This document shows, piece by piece, positions 32,630 to 41,481 of a stretch of DNA of 64,000 bases. The notes below the pieces were generated by a model. It saw only the letters and a list, made by a program, of their open reading frames with translations, searched no databases and had not been told where the DNA came from. Source of the DNA: Bradyrhizobium yuanmingense (GTDB taxonomy: Bacteria; Pseudomonadota; Alphaproteobacteria; Rhizobiales; Xanthobacteraceae). The translations under genes and the position numbers were made by a program. The stretch is taken from assembly GCF_029167105.1 (NCBI RefSeq), contig NZ_JARFML010000026.1, positions 1-64,000 of the forward strand, read 5' to 3'. Each line of letters starts with the position of its first letter. The stretch's first letter is position 1.

Positions 32630-34003
32630 TCACGCCGCGTGCGACACTACGCGGTTGCGGCCGTCGTGCTTGGCGCGGTACAGCGCGGTGTCGGCGCGCT
32701 TGAGGACGTCGGCCACCGCCTCGCCCTTTCGCTCCAGCGTGGTCAGCCCGATCGAGATCGTGACCTCGATGCGCTTGGCACCCTTGTGGATCGCGAACGG
32801 CTCGCCCGCGATCGAGCGGCGCAGGCGCTCGGCGACCATGCCGGCGACGTGGAGATCCGTCTCCGGCATCACGATGACGAATTCCTCGCCGCCGTAGCGG
32901 CAGGCGAGATCAATGCCGCGGATCGATTTGCGCACGCGCACCGCGAACTCGCGCAGCACGTCGTCGCCGGCATCGTGGCCGTAATTGTCGTTGATCGACT
33001 TGAAATAGTCGATGTCCAGGATCATCAGCGCCAGCGGCTTGCCCCTCGTCGCGGCCTGCTCGGCGAGCGTCGCCAGATGACTCTCCATGTAGCGGCGATT
33101 GTGCAGGCCGGTCAGCGCGTCGGTGATCGCCATCTCGATCGAGTTCTGCACGTTGTCGCGCAGATGGTCGGTGTAGCGGCGGCGGCGGATCTGGGTGCGG
33201 GCGCGCGCCAGGAGCTCGGTCTTGTCGATCGGGCGCAGCAGGTAGTCGTTGACGCCGATCTCGAGGCCGCGCAGCAGCCGCGTCGAGTTCTCGGGGTCGG
33301 CGATGGCCAGGATCGGCACGTGGCGCGTGCGCTCCAGCGAGCGCGCCTGGCTGCACAGGCGCAGGCCGTCGAAATTGTTGAGGTCGAGCGAGACGATCAG
33401 GAGGTCGTAATTGCCCTCGGCGGCGTGGAACAGCGCTTCCGTCGGGTTCGGCTCGACATCGATGGTGTGCTCGGCGGCGAGGATCGTCGCCAGCCGCTCA
33501 TAGGAGGACTGGCGGTCGTCGACCAGCAGGATGCGGCCGCCCTTGCCGGAGTCGGCGATCGCACTGCGCTCGGGCGCCTGCATGCCGATCTCGAGCGAGG
33601 TGATGGCGCGCATGCGCAGCTCATCCGTCATCATCTTCAGCCGCGTCAGCGAGCGCACGCGCGCGATCAGCACGACGTCGGAGACGGGTTTGGTCAGGAA
33701 GTCGTCGGCACCGGCCTCGAGCCCGCGGTTGCGGTCTGCGGGGCTGTCGAGCGCGGTGACCATCACCACCGGGATGTGGTGCGTCGCCGGATCGGTCTTG
33801 AGGCGGCGGCAGACCTCGAAGCCGTCCATGTCGGGCATCATCACGTCGAGCAGGATGATGTCGCATTCGGCACGCCTTGAGATCGCGAGCGCCTCGGTGC
33901 CGTTCGCGGCGGTCATCACGTCGAAATATTCGGCGGAAAGGCGGGCCTCTAACAGCTTGACGTTGGCGGGAACGTCATCGACGACCAGGATACGCGCGGA
34001 CAC
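32630..34003 (-). CDS. pleD: Response regulator diguanylate cyclase PleD
   Basis: 457 residues, GTG start at 34003. Architecture is REC-REC-GGDEF as in Caulobacter PleD. The first receiver has the phosphoacceptor Asp53 (ILLDVMMPDMDG). The second receiver (about 155-275) has lost the canonical acidic set and is an adaptor. The GGDEF domain has GGEEF at 371-375 and an inhibitory site RGID at 362-365, so product inhibition by c-di-GMP is expected. PleD controls the motile-to-sessile or polar development switch. It lies 14 bp downstream of divK, as in other Rhizobiales. Confidence 0.96.
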   Translation of the reverse strand: MSARILVVDDVPANVKLLEARLSAEYFDVMTAANGTEALAISRRAECDIILLDVMMPDMDGFEVCRRLKTDPATHHIPVVMVTALDSPADRNRGLEAGADDFLTKPVSDVVLIARVRSLTRLKMMTDELRMRAITSLEIGMQAPERSAIADSGKGGRILLVDDRQSSYERLATILAAEHTIDVEPNPTEALFHAAEGNYDLLIVSLDLNNFDGLRLCSQARSLERTRHVPILAIADPENSTRLLRGLEIGVNDYLLRPIDKTELLARARTQIRRRRYTDHLRDNVQNSIEMAITDALTGLHNRRYMESHLATLAEQAATRGKPLALMILDIDYFKSINDNYGHDAGDDVLREFAVRVRKSIRGIDLACRYGGEEFVIVMPETDLHVAGMVAERLRRSIAGEPFAIHKGAKRIEVTISIGLTTLERKGEAVADVLKRADTALYRAKHDGRNRVVSHAA

Positions 34004-34017
34004 TGTGAACTCACTTC

Positions 34018-34383
34018 CTATCCGATAAAACGCCGGACCGTCTCAATGAATTTGCCGACCGAGATCGGCTTGGACAAATAGGCTTCGCAGCCGCCCTCGC
34101 GGATGCGCTCTTCGTCGCCCTTCATCGCGAACGCCGTGACCGCGACGACGGGAATGGCACGCAGCTCCGGATCGTCCTTGATCCAGCGCGTCACCTCGAG
34201 GCCGGAGACCTGCGGCAGCTGGATGTCCATCAGCACGAGGTCGGGCCGCATCTTGCGCACGAGGTCGAGCGCCTCGTAACCGTTGCTGGTGCCGGAGGTC
34301 TGGTACCCGTGCGCCTCCAACAGGTCGCGGAAGAGCTTCATGTTGAGCTCGTTGTCTTCCACGATCAGGACGGTCTTAGCCAT
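34018..34383 (-). CDS. divK: Single-domain response regulator DivK
   Basis: 121 residues consisting only of a receiver domain, starting MAKTVLIVEDNELNMKLFRD. The phosphoacceptor is Asp53 (LVLMDIQLPQVSG), with Thr in VVAVTAFAMKGDEE and Lys in YLSKPIS. DivK is phosphorylated by polar kinases (PleC/DivJ type) and steers CtrA activity and division asymmetry. pleD follows after 14 bp in the same transcript. The 242-bp region upstream is shared with the divergent DUF3572 gene. Confidence 0.96.
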   Translation of the reverse strand: MAKTVLIVEDNELNMKLFRDLLEAHGYQTSGTSNGYEALDLVRKMRPDLVLMDIQLPQVSGLEVTRWIKDDPELRAIPVVAVTAFAMKGDEERIREGGCEAYLSKPISVGKFIETVRRFIG

Positions 34384-34625
34384 CCCGCCCTCCTGATTGG
34401 TCCGAAGGACCGGTACATGTGACGCCTCAGACGCCGCTTGCCGGCGTTTCGAAAACTGGATTCAAACTAGCCTCAGATTCGCTTGAGTTTCGTTAAACCC
34501 GAGGGTCCACTTTCTGCGATGTGGTTTCCAGTTGCTTGTCCGGGGCCGGAAGACTTGAGCACGAGACTCGGGCATGATGATTCCAAATTAGAGACCGAAA
34601 GTTAACGGAAAGGCAAACCGTCCCC

Positions 34626-34937
34626 GTGAAAAAGCCTGTTCACAACCCTCGCGAAGTCGCTGAAATCGTTGCGATTCAGGCCCTGTCCTTCGTCGCGGGC
34701 GAGCCGGAGCGGCTGGGCCTGTTCCTGGCCGAGACGGGGGTCGGTCCGGAGACCCTGCGCAACGCCGCCGCGGACCCGAATTTCCTCCTCAGCGTGCTCG
34801 ATTTCGTGATGCGGGACGATGCCACGGTGAAGGCTTTTGCCGAGGCCGCGGAACTGCACCCGACCAACGTTGCCGCGGCGCGGCAGGTCCTCGGCGACGC
34901 GCTCGGCGACCCCTCCTGGGAGCGCGACGTGCCGTGA
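34626..34937 (+). CDS. DUF3572 family protein
   Basis: 103 residues with GTG start 34626. It is an all-helical small protein starting with EVAEIVAIQALSFVAGEPER and containing LGLFLAETGVGPETLRNAAAD, the DUF3572 pattern of alphaproteobacteria. Function unknown. Its stop overlaps the dinB start by 4 bp (GTGA), so the two are translationally coupled, which hints at a link to damage tolerance. Confidence 0.88.
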   Translation: MKKPVHNPREVAEIVAIQALSFVAGEPERLGLFLAETGVGPETLRNAAADPNFLLSVLDFVMRDDATVKAFAEAAELHPTNVAAARQVLGDALGDPSWERDVP

Positions 34938-36223
34938 GCGTCCCAGAGCCGGCCGGGCCCCGCTGCTTCTGCCGGGATTGTCTGGCCGACCTCGACATGG
35001 GCGTGCGGCGCTGCACGGCCTGCGGTTCCCCCCGCCTCGTCCGCCACCGCTCGCTCGCCGGCCTGACCATTGCCCATATCGACTGCGACGCCTTCTACGC
35101 GACGGTCGAGAAGCGCGACAACCCTGACATCGCCGACAAGCCCGTCATCATCGGCGGGGGCAAGCGCGGCGTGGTTTCGGCCGCCTGCTACATCGCGCGC
35201 ACCTATGGCGTTCGCTCGGCGATGCCGATGTTCAAGGCTCTGGAAGCCTGCCCACATGCGATCGTGATCCGCCCGGACATGGCAAAGTACGTCCGGGTGG
35301 GCCGCGAGGTCCGTCAGGCCATGCAGGCGCTGACGCCGCTGGTCGAGCCGCTCTCGATCGACGAGGCCTTTCTCGATCTCTCCGGCACCGAGCGGGTGCA
35401 CGGCATGATCCCCGCCAAGGTGCTGGCGCGCTTTGCCCGCAACGTCGAGCGCGACGTCGGCATTACCGTCTCGGTCGGCCTGTCCTGCAACAAGTTCCTG
35501 GCCAAGATCGCCTCCGACCTCGACAAGCCCAGAGGCTTTGCCGCGCTCGACCAGGAGGAAGCGCGGTTGATGCTGGCGGAAAAGCCGGTCGGCTTCATCT
35601 TCGGCGTCGGTCCCGCGACGCAGGAACGCCTGGTGCAGCGCGGCTTCCGCATCATCGCCGACCTGCAGAAGGCCGACGAGATCGAGATGATGCGGCAGTT
35701 TCCGAGCGACGGCCGCAGGCTGTGGCGGCTCGCCCGCGGCATCGACGACCGCCGCGTCGAGCCTGACCGCGGCGCCAAGACGATCTCCAGCGAGACGACG
35801 TTCGAGACCGATATCCGCGATTTCGCGACGCTGGAGAAGATCCTGTGGCGGCTCTGCGAGAAGACGTCGTCGCGCCTGAAGAGCAGCGAGCTCGCCGGCT
35901 CCACCGTGACGCTGAAGCTGAAGACCGCCGATTTCCGCCAGCGCACGCGCTCGCAATCGATCGCCGCCCCAACGCAGCTGGCCGCGAAGATCTTCTCGAT
36001 CTGCCGCGAGATGCTGGCCAAGGAAATCGACGGCACCGCCTTCCGCCTGATGGGCGCCGGCGTCAGCGCGCTGCGCGAGGGCTCGGCGATCGATGACACC
36101 GACATGCTCGACCGCCGCGCCGCCCACGCCGAACGCGCGGTCGACAGCCTGCGCAAGAAGTTCGGCAGCGCCGCGGTGATCCGCGGCATCGCCTACGAGG
36201 GCCCGGAGAAGGCGCAGGAGTGA
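34934..36223 (+). CDS. dinB: DNA polymerase IV with N-terminal zinc-ribbon
   Basis: 429 residues, GTG start 34934. Residues 11-30 hold CFCRDC and CTAC, a four-cysteine motif that is absent from E. coli DinB. The Y-family polymerase starts IAHIDCDAFYATVEKRDNP (first catalytic Asp), with GVVSAACYIARTYGVRSAMP and SIDEAFLDLSG (Asp and Glu). The little-finger domain follows (about 285-400). It does error-prone translesion synthesis. It is coupled to DUF3572 upstream and an ACT gene downstream. No canonical beta-clamp motif was confidently located at the C-terminus. Confidence 0.94.
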   Translation: MSVPEPAGPRCFCRDCLADLDMGVRRCTACGSPRLVRHRSLAGLTIAHIDCDAFYATVEKRDNPDIADKPVIIGGGKRGVVSAACYIARTYGVRSAMPMFKALEACPHAIVIRPDMAKYVRVGREVRQAMQALTPLVEPLSIDEAFLDLSGTERVHGMIPAKVLARFARNVERDVGITVSVGLSCNKFLAKIASDLDKPRGFAALDQEEARLMLAEKPVGFIFGVGPATQERLVQRGFRIIADLQKADEIEMMRQFPSDGRRLWRLARGIDDRRVEPDRGAKTISSETTFETDIRDFATLEKILWRLCEKTSSRLKSSELAGSTVTLKLKTADFRQRTRSQSIAAPTQLAAKIFSICREMLAKEIDGTAFRLMGAGVSALREGSAIDDTDMLDRRAAHAERAVDSLRKKFGSAAVIRGIAYEGPEKAQE

Positions 36224-36624
36224 TGACGTGTGAACGCGATCTCAATGGGCTGCTGAGACAGATGAACCCGGAGCTGCGGCCGGGCACCTTCGTATTTTGC
36301 ACGATCCCGGCAGACGAGACCATTCCCGCAGCAGTCGATCCGCTCCTGATCTTCCGAGAGCGGGAGGGCACAACGGTCGTAGCACCGCTGGAGGATGCCG
36401 AACGCGCGGGGCTGCGCTACGAATTCGCCTCGCGCCTGATCACGCTCACGGTTCACTCCGCGCTCGATGCGGTCGGCTTCCTGGCGGCAATCACGGCGCG
36501 CCTCGCCGACGCCGGCATCAGCGTGAATGCCGTGTCGGCGTTCCACCACGACCATCTCTTCGTACCCGTTGACCGTGCGGATGAGGCGATAGCCGTTCTG
36601 CGCGAGATGTCCGCAGCAACGTAG
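36223..36624 (+). CDS. ACT domain-containing protein
   Basis: 133 residues from ATG 36223, which overlaps the dinB stop (TGATG). The N-terminal half resembles the ACT-7/CASTOR-like fold (LRPGTFVFCTIPAD, REREGTTVVAPLEDAERAGL). The C-terminal half is an ACT domain (ITLTVHSALDAVGFLAAITARLADAGISVN). Such proteins bind amino acids or small ligands; the ligand here is unknown. Coupling with dinB is conserved enough in my memory to suggest a fixed operon, but no functional link is established. Confidence 0.85.
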   Translation: MTCERDLNGLLRQMNPELRPGTFVFCTIPADETIPAAVDPLLIFREREGTTVVAPLEDAERAGLRYEFASRLITLTVHSALDAVGFLAAITARLADAGISVNAVSAFHHDHLFVPVDRADEAIAVLREMSAAT

Positions 36625-36655
36625 GATGGGTAGAGCGCAGCGAAACCCATCCTAC
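36621..36655 (+). terminator. Hairpin over the ACT gene stop codon
   Basis: GTAGGATGGGT (36621-36631) pairs perfectly with ACCCATCCTAC (36645-36655). The ACT gene stop TAG (36622-36624) is inside the left arm. The sequence is a short relative of the family D repeat (GTAGG/CCTAC ends). Confidence 0.65.
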
Positions 36656-36662
36656 GGTCACG

Positions 36663-37064
36663 TCAATCGGCGACTGCGACCGCCTCGATCTCGATCAGCC
36701 ATTCCGGCGCAGCGAGCGCGGAAACGCCGACGAGTGTGGAGGCCGGCGGCTCCATGCCTTCGAAGAAGGCCGAGCGGGCCTTGCCGATGATGGGCCGCAG
36801 CTCCGGCTTGTAGTTCACCACGAAGGTCGTGATCTTGACGATGTTGGAATAGCTCGCCCCCGCGGCCTTCAGCGCGAGGCCGAGATTCTGCATCACCTGC
36901 GTCGTCTGCGCGGCGATATCGCCCTCGCCGACGATCCGCCCCTCCTCGTCGGTCGAGACCTGGCCGGAGATGTAGATCGTGCGCGCGCCCGTCGCGGTGA
37001 CGACGTGGGAATAGGCTGGATTGTGATGCAGGCCGCTGGGGCGGAGATGGTCGAGCTTCGGCAT
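36663..37064 (-). CDS. RidA family (YjgF/YER057c/UK114) protein (1)
   Basis: 133 residues. RidA proteins hydrolyse reactive enamine/imine intermediates from PLP enzymes. Family marks are TIYISGQVSTDEEGRIVGEG, QTTQVMQNLGLALKAAGASY, KITTFVVNY and PEWLIEIEAVAVAD. The catalytic Arg of true RidA (usually in the segment R-x-x-V/x near 105) is not present in the expected context, since SALAAPEWLIEIEA replaces it. It may therefore belong to a Rid4-7-like subgroup. It is convergent with the ACT gene. Confidence 0.87.
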   Translation of the reverse strand: MPKLDHLRPSGLHHNPAYSHVVTATGARTIYISGQVSTDEEGRIVGEGDIAAQTTQVMQNLGLALKAAGASYSNIVKITTFVVNYKPELRPIIGKARSAFFEGMEPPASTLVGVSALAAPEWLIEIEAVAVAD

Positions 37065-37165
37065 GGGCTGGCTCCCCGAGTTTGTGGTTGGGAGGGAGCG
37101 TAGCGGGAGAGTGTGACGAGAGCTAGCCCGTCATGGCGAGGAGCAACGCGGCGAGGAGAGATCTC

Positions 37166-37256
37166 GTAGGTGGGCAAAGGCGCACTTGCGCCGTGCCCAC
37201 CATCTATCAACGATTATCGAGAGAAGCGTGGGCACGCTCCGCTTTGCCCACCCTAC
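37166..37256. repeat. Palindromic intergenic repeat, family D
   Basis: GTAGGTGGGCAAAG (37166-37179) faces CTTTGCCCACCCTAC (37242-37256), with inner arms CGTGCCCAC (37192-37200) and GTGGGCACG (37228-37236). I recall GTAGGGTGGGCAAAG-type elements as common in Bradyrhizobium genomes. It lies between two genes read leftward. Confidence 0.8.
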
Positions 37257-37285
37257 GGCGCTGCTCGCGACGAGAGACATAGCCC

Positions 37286-38131
37286 TCAATTACAGGGCTT
37301 GCTGTCCTTCACGTCGAATTTGCCCATGGCGCCGGAGATGACGAAATCGTTGTAGTCGAGCATGAGCTGGCGCGAGACACCGTTCTCGTAGAGCTCGAAC
37401 GCCATCGCATAGACCGGCGTCTGCTCGCCCTCCTTCTGCTGGGCGTCGCGGTCGAAATAGCTGACGGTGACTGGCCAGCGCTTGAGCGACTTCATGTGCT
37501 CGTCCGCAGTCGACGGATCGGACGAGGTGGCACGGTCGGCGGGGATCGGCTGACCGATCACGGTCAGCGTGTTGTAGACTTTCTGGCCGTCATCGGAGCC
37601 GTCATAGACGGAGAGTTCGAGCAGCGATTTGCCTTCCCTCGCCGCTGCGATGATGCGCTGGATCTGCTCGGTCGGGAACACGATCTTGCCGTCGAGCGTG
37701 AACGTCTTCGGCGCCGGAAGCTTCAGCTTGACGTTGATGTGGTCGCCGTCGCGCTCGGCCGAGCCGTCGACGCGGCCGGCATCCGCCTCGTTCATGCGCG
37801 TCTCGATCTTGAAACGGTAGCTCTTGCCGGCGGCGTCCTCCCAGGAGTTGGAGCGGAGGTCGCTGAGCGTGACCTTGCCCTCGCCGCTGTCGAGCTCGGA
37901 GACCTGGCGGAATTCCGAGGTATAGCCCTCGCAGGCGTTCCCCGTGAAATTGTAAAGGATCCGGCCGCGGGCGCTATTGACCGAATTGGTGCGCGATTTG
38001 ACGAGGCGGAGATCATACAGCGCCTGGTGCGCGAGAAACGGGCCGTTGGCGGCCTGGGCTACGTCGCCAAGGCCGACACTGGCCGCGGCAAGCGCCATCA
38101 CACCGAGCGAAGTCCGGAAAAGATGCACCAT
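37286..38131 (-). CDS. EipB-like periplasmic envelope protein (DUF1849)
   Basis: 281 residues from ATG 38131. A signal peptide (LFRTSLGVMALAAASVGLGD ending in AQA) directs it to the periplasm. The mature protein matches DUF1849, whose Brucella member EipB keeps envelope integrity. Visible family features are AHQALYDLRLVKSRT, NACEGYTSEFRQVSE and the conserved C-terminal KPCN. The cysteine in NACEGY and the one in KPC are the pair known to form a disulfide in EipB. It is divergent from the second RidA gene with a 229-bp gap. Confidence 0.87.
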   Translation of the reverse strand: MVHLFRTSLGVMALAAASVGLGDVAQAANGPFLAHQALYDLRLVKSRTNSVNSARGRILYNFTGNACEGYTSEFRQVSELDSGEGKVTLSDLRSNSWEDAAGKSYRFKIETRMNEADAGRVDGSAERDGDHINVKLKLPAPKTFTLDGKIVFPTEQIQRIIAAAREGKSLLELSVYDGSDDGQKVYNTLTVIGQPIPADRATSSDPSTADEHMKSLKRWPVTVSYFDRDAQQKEGEQTPVYAMAFELYENGVSRQLMLDYNDFVISGAMGKFDVKDSKPCN

Positions 38132-38360
38132 GTCTGTTCCCTGAGGAAAGCGCAGATTCGACATTTTAATGACCGTTCCATTGCGCCGCAACTGAGGCCG
38201 TACACGTAAAATTGCCCCTCCACGTTGAACCTGCCCAAGCCTCAACAAAATGCAGCCCCTCCGGTTGCTTGCATGTGGCCGCACGATGGGCGAAACAGGG
38301 CGCGCCCGGCCATCCAGGGGACGCGCCGGAGCGAAGGATTTTTGGACAACGAGGTCGGAC

Positions 38361-38828
38361 ATGGCGGGCACGGTCGAGCAGAAACTGGCGGAGCAAGGCA
38401 TCAAGCTGCACGAGGCCCCCTCCCCCGTCGCCAACTACGTACCCTTTGTGCGCACGGGCAACCTCCTGTTCGTCTCCGGCCAGGTCTGCTTCGACCCCGC
38501 CGGCAAGCTGATTGCCAAGGGCAAGCTGGGCGCCGGCGTCTCGATCGAGGACGGCGCCGCAGCCGCGCGCGGCTGCGCCGTCAACCTGCTGGCCCAGGTC
38601 AAGGCGGCGCTTGGCGATCTCGACAAGGTCGTACGCGTGGTGCGCCTCGGCGGCTTCATCAACTCGGCCCCGGATTTCCTGGACGGGCCGAAGGTGCTCA
38701 ACGGCGCCTCCGACCTGATGGTCGCCGCCTTCGGCGACAAGGGCCGCCACGCCCGCACCACCGTCGGCGTCGCCTCGCTGCCCGCGGATGCGGCGGTCGA
38801 GGTCGAGGGCGTGTTCGAGGTCGCCTGA
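38361..38828 (+). CDS. RidA family protein (2)
   Basis: 155 residues from ATG 38361. Longer than RidA (about 130), it belongs to the YjgF/endoribonuclease-like group often annotated as RidA. Marks are LLFVSGQVCFDPAGKLIAKG, VRVVRLGGFINSAPDF and GRHARTTVGVASLPADAAVE with VEGVFEV at the end. The Arg in HARTTVG matches the conserved catalytic arginine of the family. The GDPD gene starts 6 bp later, so both are likely in one operon. Confidence 0.9.
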   Translation: MAGTVEQKLAEQGIKLHEAPSPVANYVPFVRTGNLLFVSGQVCFDPAGKLIAKGKLGAGVSIEDGAAAARGCAVNLLAQVKAALGDLDKVVRVVRLGGFINSAPDFLDGPKVLNGASDLMVAAFGDKGRHARTTVGVASLPADAAVEVEGVFEVA

Positions 38829-38834
38829 CGCCAA

Positions 38835-39581
38835 ATGCGCGCTCCGGATTGGCTGACAGCGCGGCCGGTCGCCCATCGCGGCCTGCATGACATTTCGCGC
38901 GGCATCGTCGAGAACATGCCGGGCGCGGTGCAGGCTGCGATTGCCGGTAATTTTGCGATCGAGGTCGATATCCAGCTCTCGGCCGACGGCGAGGCCATGG
39001 TCCATCACGACCATGCCCTGGGCCGACTCACCGGGGCCACCGGCGAGGTGATCGCAATGACCGCGACCGAGCTGAAGGCCGTCAGGTTCAAGGACACCGA
39101 CGAGCGGATGATGTCGCTCGCCGACCTCTGCGCCATGGTCGCCGGACGTGTGCCCCTGCTAATCGAGGTGAAGAGCCATTTCGGTGGCGATCGCAAGCTG
39201 GTGCAGCGGATGGCCGAGGTGTTGGCCTCGTATGACGGCCCCGCCGTCGGCATGTCCTTCGATCCCGACCAGGTGCTGGCGCTGCGTGACCTGTTGCCCA
39301 ACCGTCCGCGCGGCATCGTCGCGCAGCGGAGCTATGAGGACGAGTACTGGGCCAACCTCACCCAGGAACAGCGCGACAGCATGCTGTACCTGCGCCACGG
39401 CTTGCAGACCCGGCCGCATTTCGTCGCCTTCAAGGTCGACCACCTGCCGGCCCCCGCCCCCTGGATCGCCCGCAACCTGTTCGGCTGCGCCCTGCTCGGC
39501 TGGACCGTCCGCACCCCGGAGCAGCGGAGCCGGGTCGGGCGGTATGCGGACCAGATGATCTTCGAGGGGTTCGTGCCGTAG
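38835..39581 (+). CDS. Glycerophosphodiester phosphodiesterase family protein
   Basis: 248 residues, cytoplasmic type (no signal peptide). The TIM-barrel family marks are VAHRGLHD (His14, Arg15), ENMPGAVQAAIAGNFAIEVD (Glu, Asp) and VHHDHALGRLTG (catalytic His). It would cleave glycerophosphodiesters to glycerol-3-phosphate and an alcohol. It follows the RidA gene by 6 bp. Confidence 0.9.
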   Translation: MRAPDWLTARPVAHRGLHDISRGIVENMPGAVQAAIAGNFAIEVDIQLSADGEAMVHHDHALGRLTGATGEVIAMTATELKAVRFKDTDERMMSLADLCAMVAGRVPLLIEVKSHFGGDRKLVQRMAEVLASYDGPAVGMSFDPDQVLALRDLLPNRPRGIVAQRSYEDEYWANLTQEQRDSMLYLRHGLQTRPHFVAFKVDHLPAPAPWIARNLFGCALLGWTVRTPEQRSRVGRYADQMIFEGFVP

Positions 39582-39596
39582 GGGCTGCTCTCTCCG

Positions 39597-39683
39597 CGTC
39601 ATTGCGAGGAGCTCTTGCGACAAAGCAATCCAGAATGCCGCCGCGGTGACAGTCTGAATTGCTTCGCTGCGCTCGCAATGACG
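39597..39683 (+). repeat. 87-bp palindromic intergenic repeat, family A copy 3
   Basis: CGTCATTGCGAG to CTCGCAATGACG over exactly 87 bp, same orientation as the copies at 5000, 20748 and 41482. One inner arm reads TCTGAATTGCTTC instead of TCTGGATTGC, so this copy has drifted. It stands between two genes read rightward. Confidence 0.9.
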
Positions 39684-39745
39684 GCCGTGGGGGCCATTGG
39701 ATCACCCCCTTGAAGTTGCTGCTGCAATGCACGATCTTGCATGCA

Positions 39746-40987
39746 ATGGCATCATCCGAAATTACGCTCGAGGCCGTACCATCCATTGGCGAGGTATCGC
39801 CGGAGGATTGGGACGCCTGCGCCAATCCCGGCGGACGGTGCAATGGGGCTGGCGCCGGAACCTCATCCGCCCTTCCAAGCGATTCCCTCGACCTCTCAAG
39901 ACCCGCCTATAACCCGTTCGTCTCCCACGCCTTTCTCTCTGCGGCCGAGAAATCGGGTTCAGCCACGATCCGGACTGGCTGGGGAGCCCGGCATCTGGTC
40001 GCCAAGCTCGGCGGACGCGTCGCCGGAATCGTCCCCTGCTATCTGAAATCGCACAGCCAGGGCGAATACGTCTTCGATCGTGGCTGGGCGGATGCCTATG
40101 AGCGTGCCGGCGGACGCTACTACCCGAAGCTCCAGGTCTCGGTTCCCTTCACGCCGGCCACGGGGCCGCGGCTGCTGGTGCGTGATGGCGTCGATCGCGA
40201 GCGCATCACCGAGGCGCTGGCGAGTGGGCTCATAGCGCTGTGCGGCGTCAGCAAGGCCTCCTCCGTCCACGTCACCTTCGCGCAGGAGTCAGAATGGAAG
40301 CTGCTCGCCGAGCACGGCTTCCTCCAGCGCACCGACCAGCAGTTCCACTGGCACAATGAGGGCTTTGCGAGCTTCGACGACTTCCTGGCGACGCTGAACT
40401 CGCGCCATCGCAAATCGATCAAGCGCGAGCGGCGCGATGCGCTCGCGGCCGGCATCACGATCCACTGGCTCACCGGCAAGGACATCACCGAGGATGCCTG
40501 GGATGCCTTCTTCGCATTCTACATGGAGACCGGCTCGCGCAAATGGGGCCGGCCGTATCTGACGCGCGAGTTCTTCTCGCTGATCGGCGAGACCATGAAC
40601 GAGGACGTGCTGCTGGTGATGGCCCGCCGCAACAATCGCTGGATTGCGGGCGCGATCAACTTCATCGGCTCGGACACGCTGTTCGGCCGCAACTGGGGCG
40701 CGGTCGAGCATCACCCGTTCCTGCATTTCGAGGTCTGCTACTACCAGGCGATCGATTTCGCGATCAAGCGCGGCCTCAAACACGTCGAGGCCGGCGCGCA
40801 GGGCGAGCACAAGATCGCGCGCGGCTACCTGCCGCGCACCACGCATTCCGCCCACTTCATCGCCGATCCCGGCCTGCGTCGCGCCATCGACGATTACCTC
40901 AAGCGCGAGCGCGCCTATGTCGCGGAAGCCGGACGAGAGCTTGCCGAGCTCGGCCCGTTCCGCAAAGGGGCCGACGAGGCGCCTTGA
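39746..40987 (+). CDS. GNAT/FemAB-like acyltransferase (DUF482)
   Basis: 413 residues from ATG 39746. The family (PF04339, DUF482) joins two GNAT-fold halves like FemAB peptidoglycan aminoacyl transferases. The pattern includes NPFVSHAFLSAAEKSGSA, GRVAGIVPCYLKSHSQGEYV, HRKSIKRERRDALAAGI and VEAGAQGEHKIARGYLPRTT near the C-terminus, which is highly conserved in the family. The role is unproven. A longer upstream frame exists but runs through the family A repeat, so the start at 39746 is preferred. Confidence 0.85.
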   Translation: MASSEITLEAVPSIGEVSPEDWDACANPGGRCNGAGAGTSSALPSDSLDLSRPAYNPFVSHAFLSAAEKSGSATIRTGWGARHLVAKLGGRVAGIVPCYLKSHSQGEYVFDRGWADAYERAGGRYYPKLQVSVPFTPATGPRLLVRDGVDRERITEALASGLIALCGVSKASSVHVTFAQESEWKLLAEHGFLQRTDQQFHWHNEGFASFDDFLATLNSRHRKSIKRERRDALAAGITIHWLTGKDITEDAWDAFFAFYMETGSRKWGRPYLTREFFSLIGETMNEDVLLVMARRNNRWIAGAINFIGSDTLFGRNWGAVEHHPFLHFEVCYYQAIDFAIKRGLKHVEAGAQGEHKIARGYLPRTTHSAHFIADPGLRRAIDDYLKRERAYVAEAGRELAELGPFRKGADEAP

Positions 40988-41040
40988 CGCCTCGCAATTG
41001 CTGGTGACAGTAAGCGCAAATCGTCCGAGGAGCCGCCGCC

Positions 41041-41466
41041 ATGACCGCCTATGACAGCAACAACATCTTCGCAAAGATCCTGCGCGGCGAGCTGCCTTGC
41101 TACAAGGTGTACGAGGACGAGCACGTCGTCGCCTTCCTCGACATCATGCCGCGCGTGCCCGGTCACACGCTGGTGATCCCGAAGGCCCCTGCCCGCAACA
41201 TCCTCGACATCAAGCCCGACGATTACGCCCATGTCGCCCGCGGCGCGCACAAGATCGCGGCCGCCGCGATGAAGGCGTTCGACGCCGACGGCATCACCGT
41301 GCAGCAGTTCAACGAGCCTGCCGGCGGACAGGTGGTGTTTCACCTGCACATGCACGTGATGCCCCGCCACGACGGCGTCGCCATGCTGCCGCCGGCGAGC
41401 CGCAAGGAAGACGACAAGGTGCTGCAAGAGCACGCGGCGAAGCTGATGGCGGCGTTGAAGGGATAG
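41041..41466 (+). CDS. HIT family protein
   Basis: 141 residues with the histidine-triad motif VVFHLHMHVMPRHDG and upstream segments NIFAKILRGELPCYKVYEDE and LDIMPRVPGHTLVIPK. HIT proteins of the HinT branch hydrolyse adenosine phosphoramidates and other nucleotide adducts. It follows the DUF482 gene by 53 bp and is likely in the same transcript. Confidence 0.93.
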   Translation: MTAYDSNNIFAKILRGELPCYKVYEDEHVVAFLDIMPRVPGHTLVIPKAPARNILDIKPDDYAHVARGAHKIAAAAMKAFDADGITVQQFNEPAGGQVVFHLHMHVMPRHDGVAMLPPASRKEDDKVLQEHAAKLMAALKG

Positions 41467-41481
41467 CCGGCGCTGCATCCT

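Noticed and set aside
34384..34625. CtrA-like TTAA boxes upstream of divK
   Set aside because: TTGAGTTTCGTTAA has a 6-bp rather than 7-bp spacer and only one good half-site. Too weak to report as a CtrA site.
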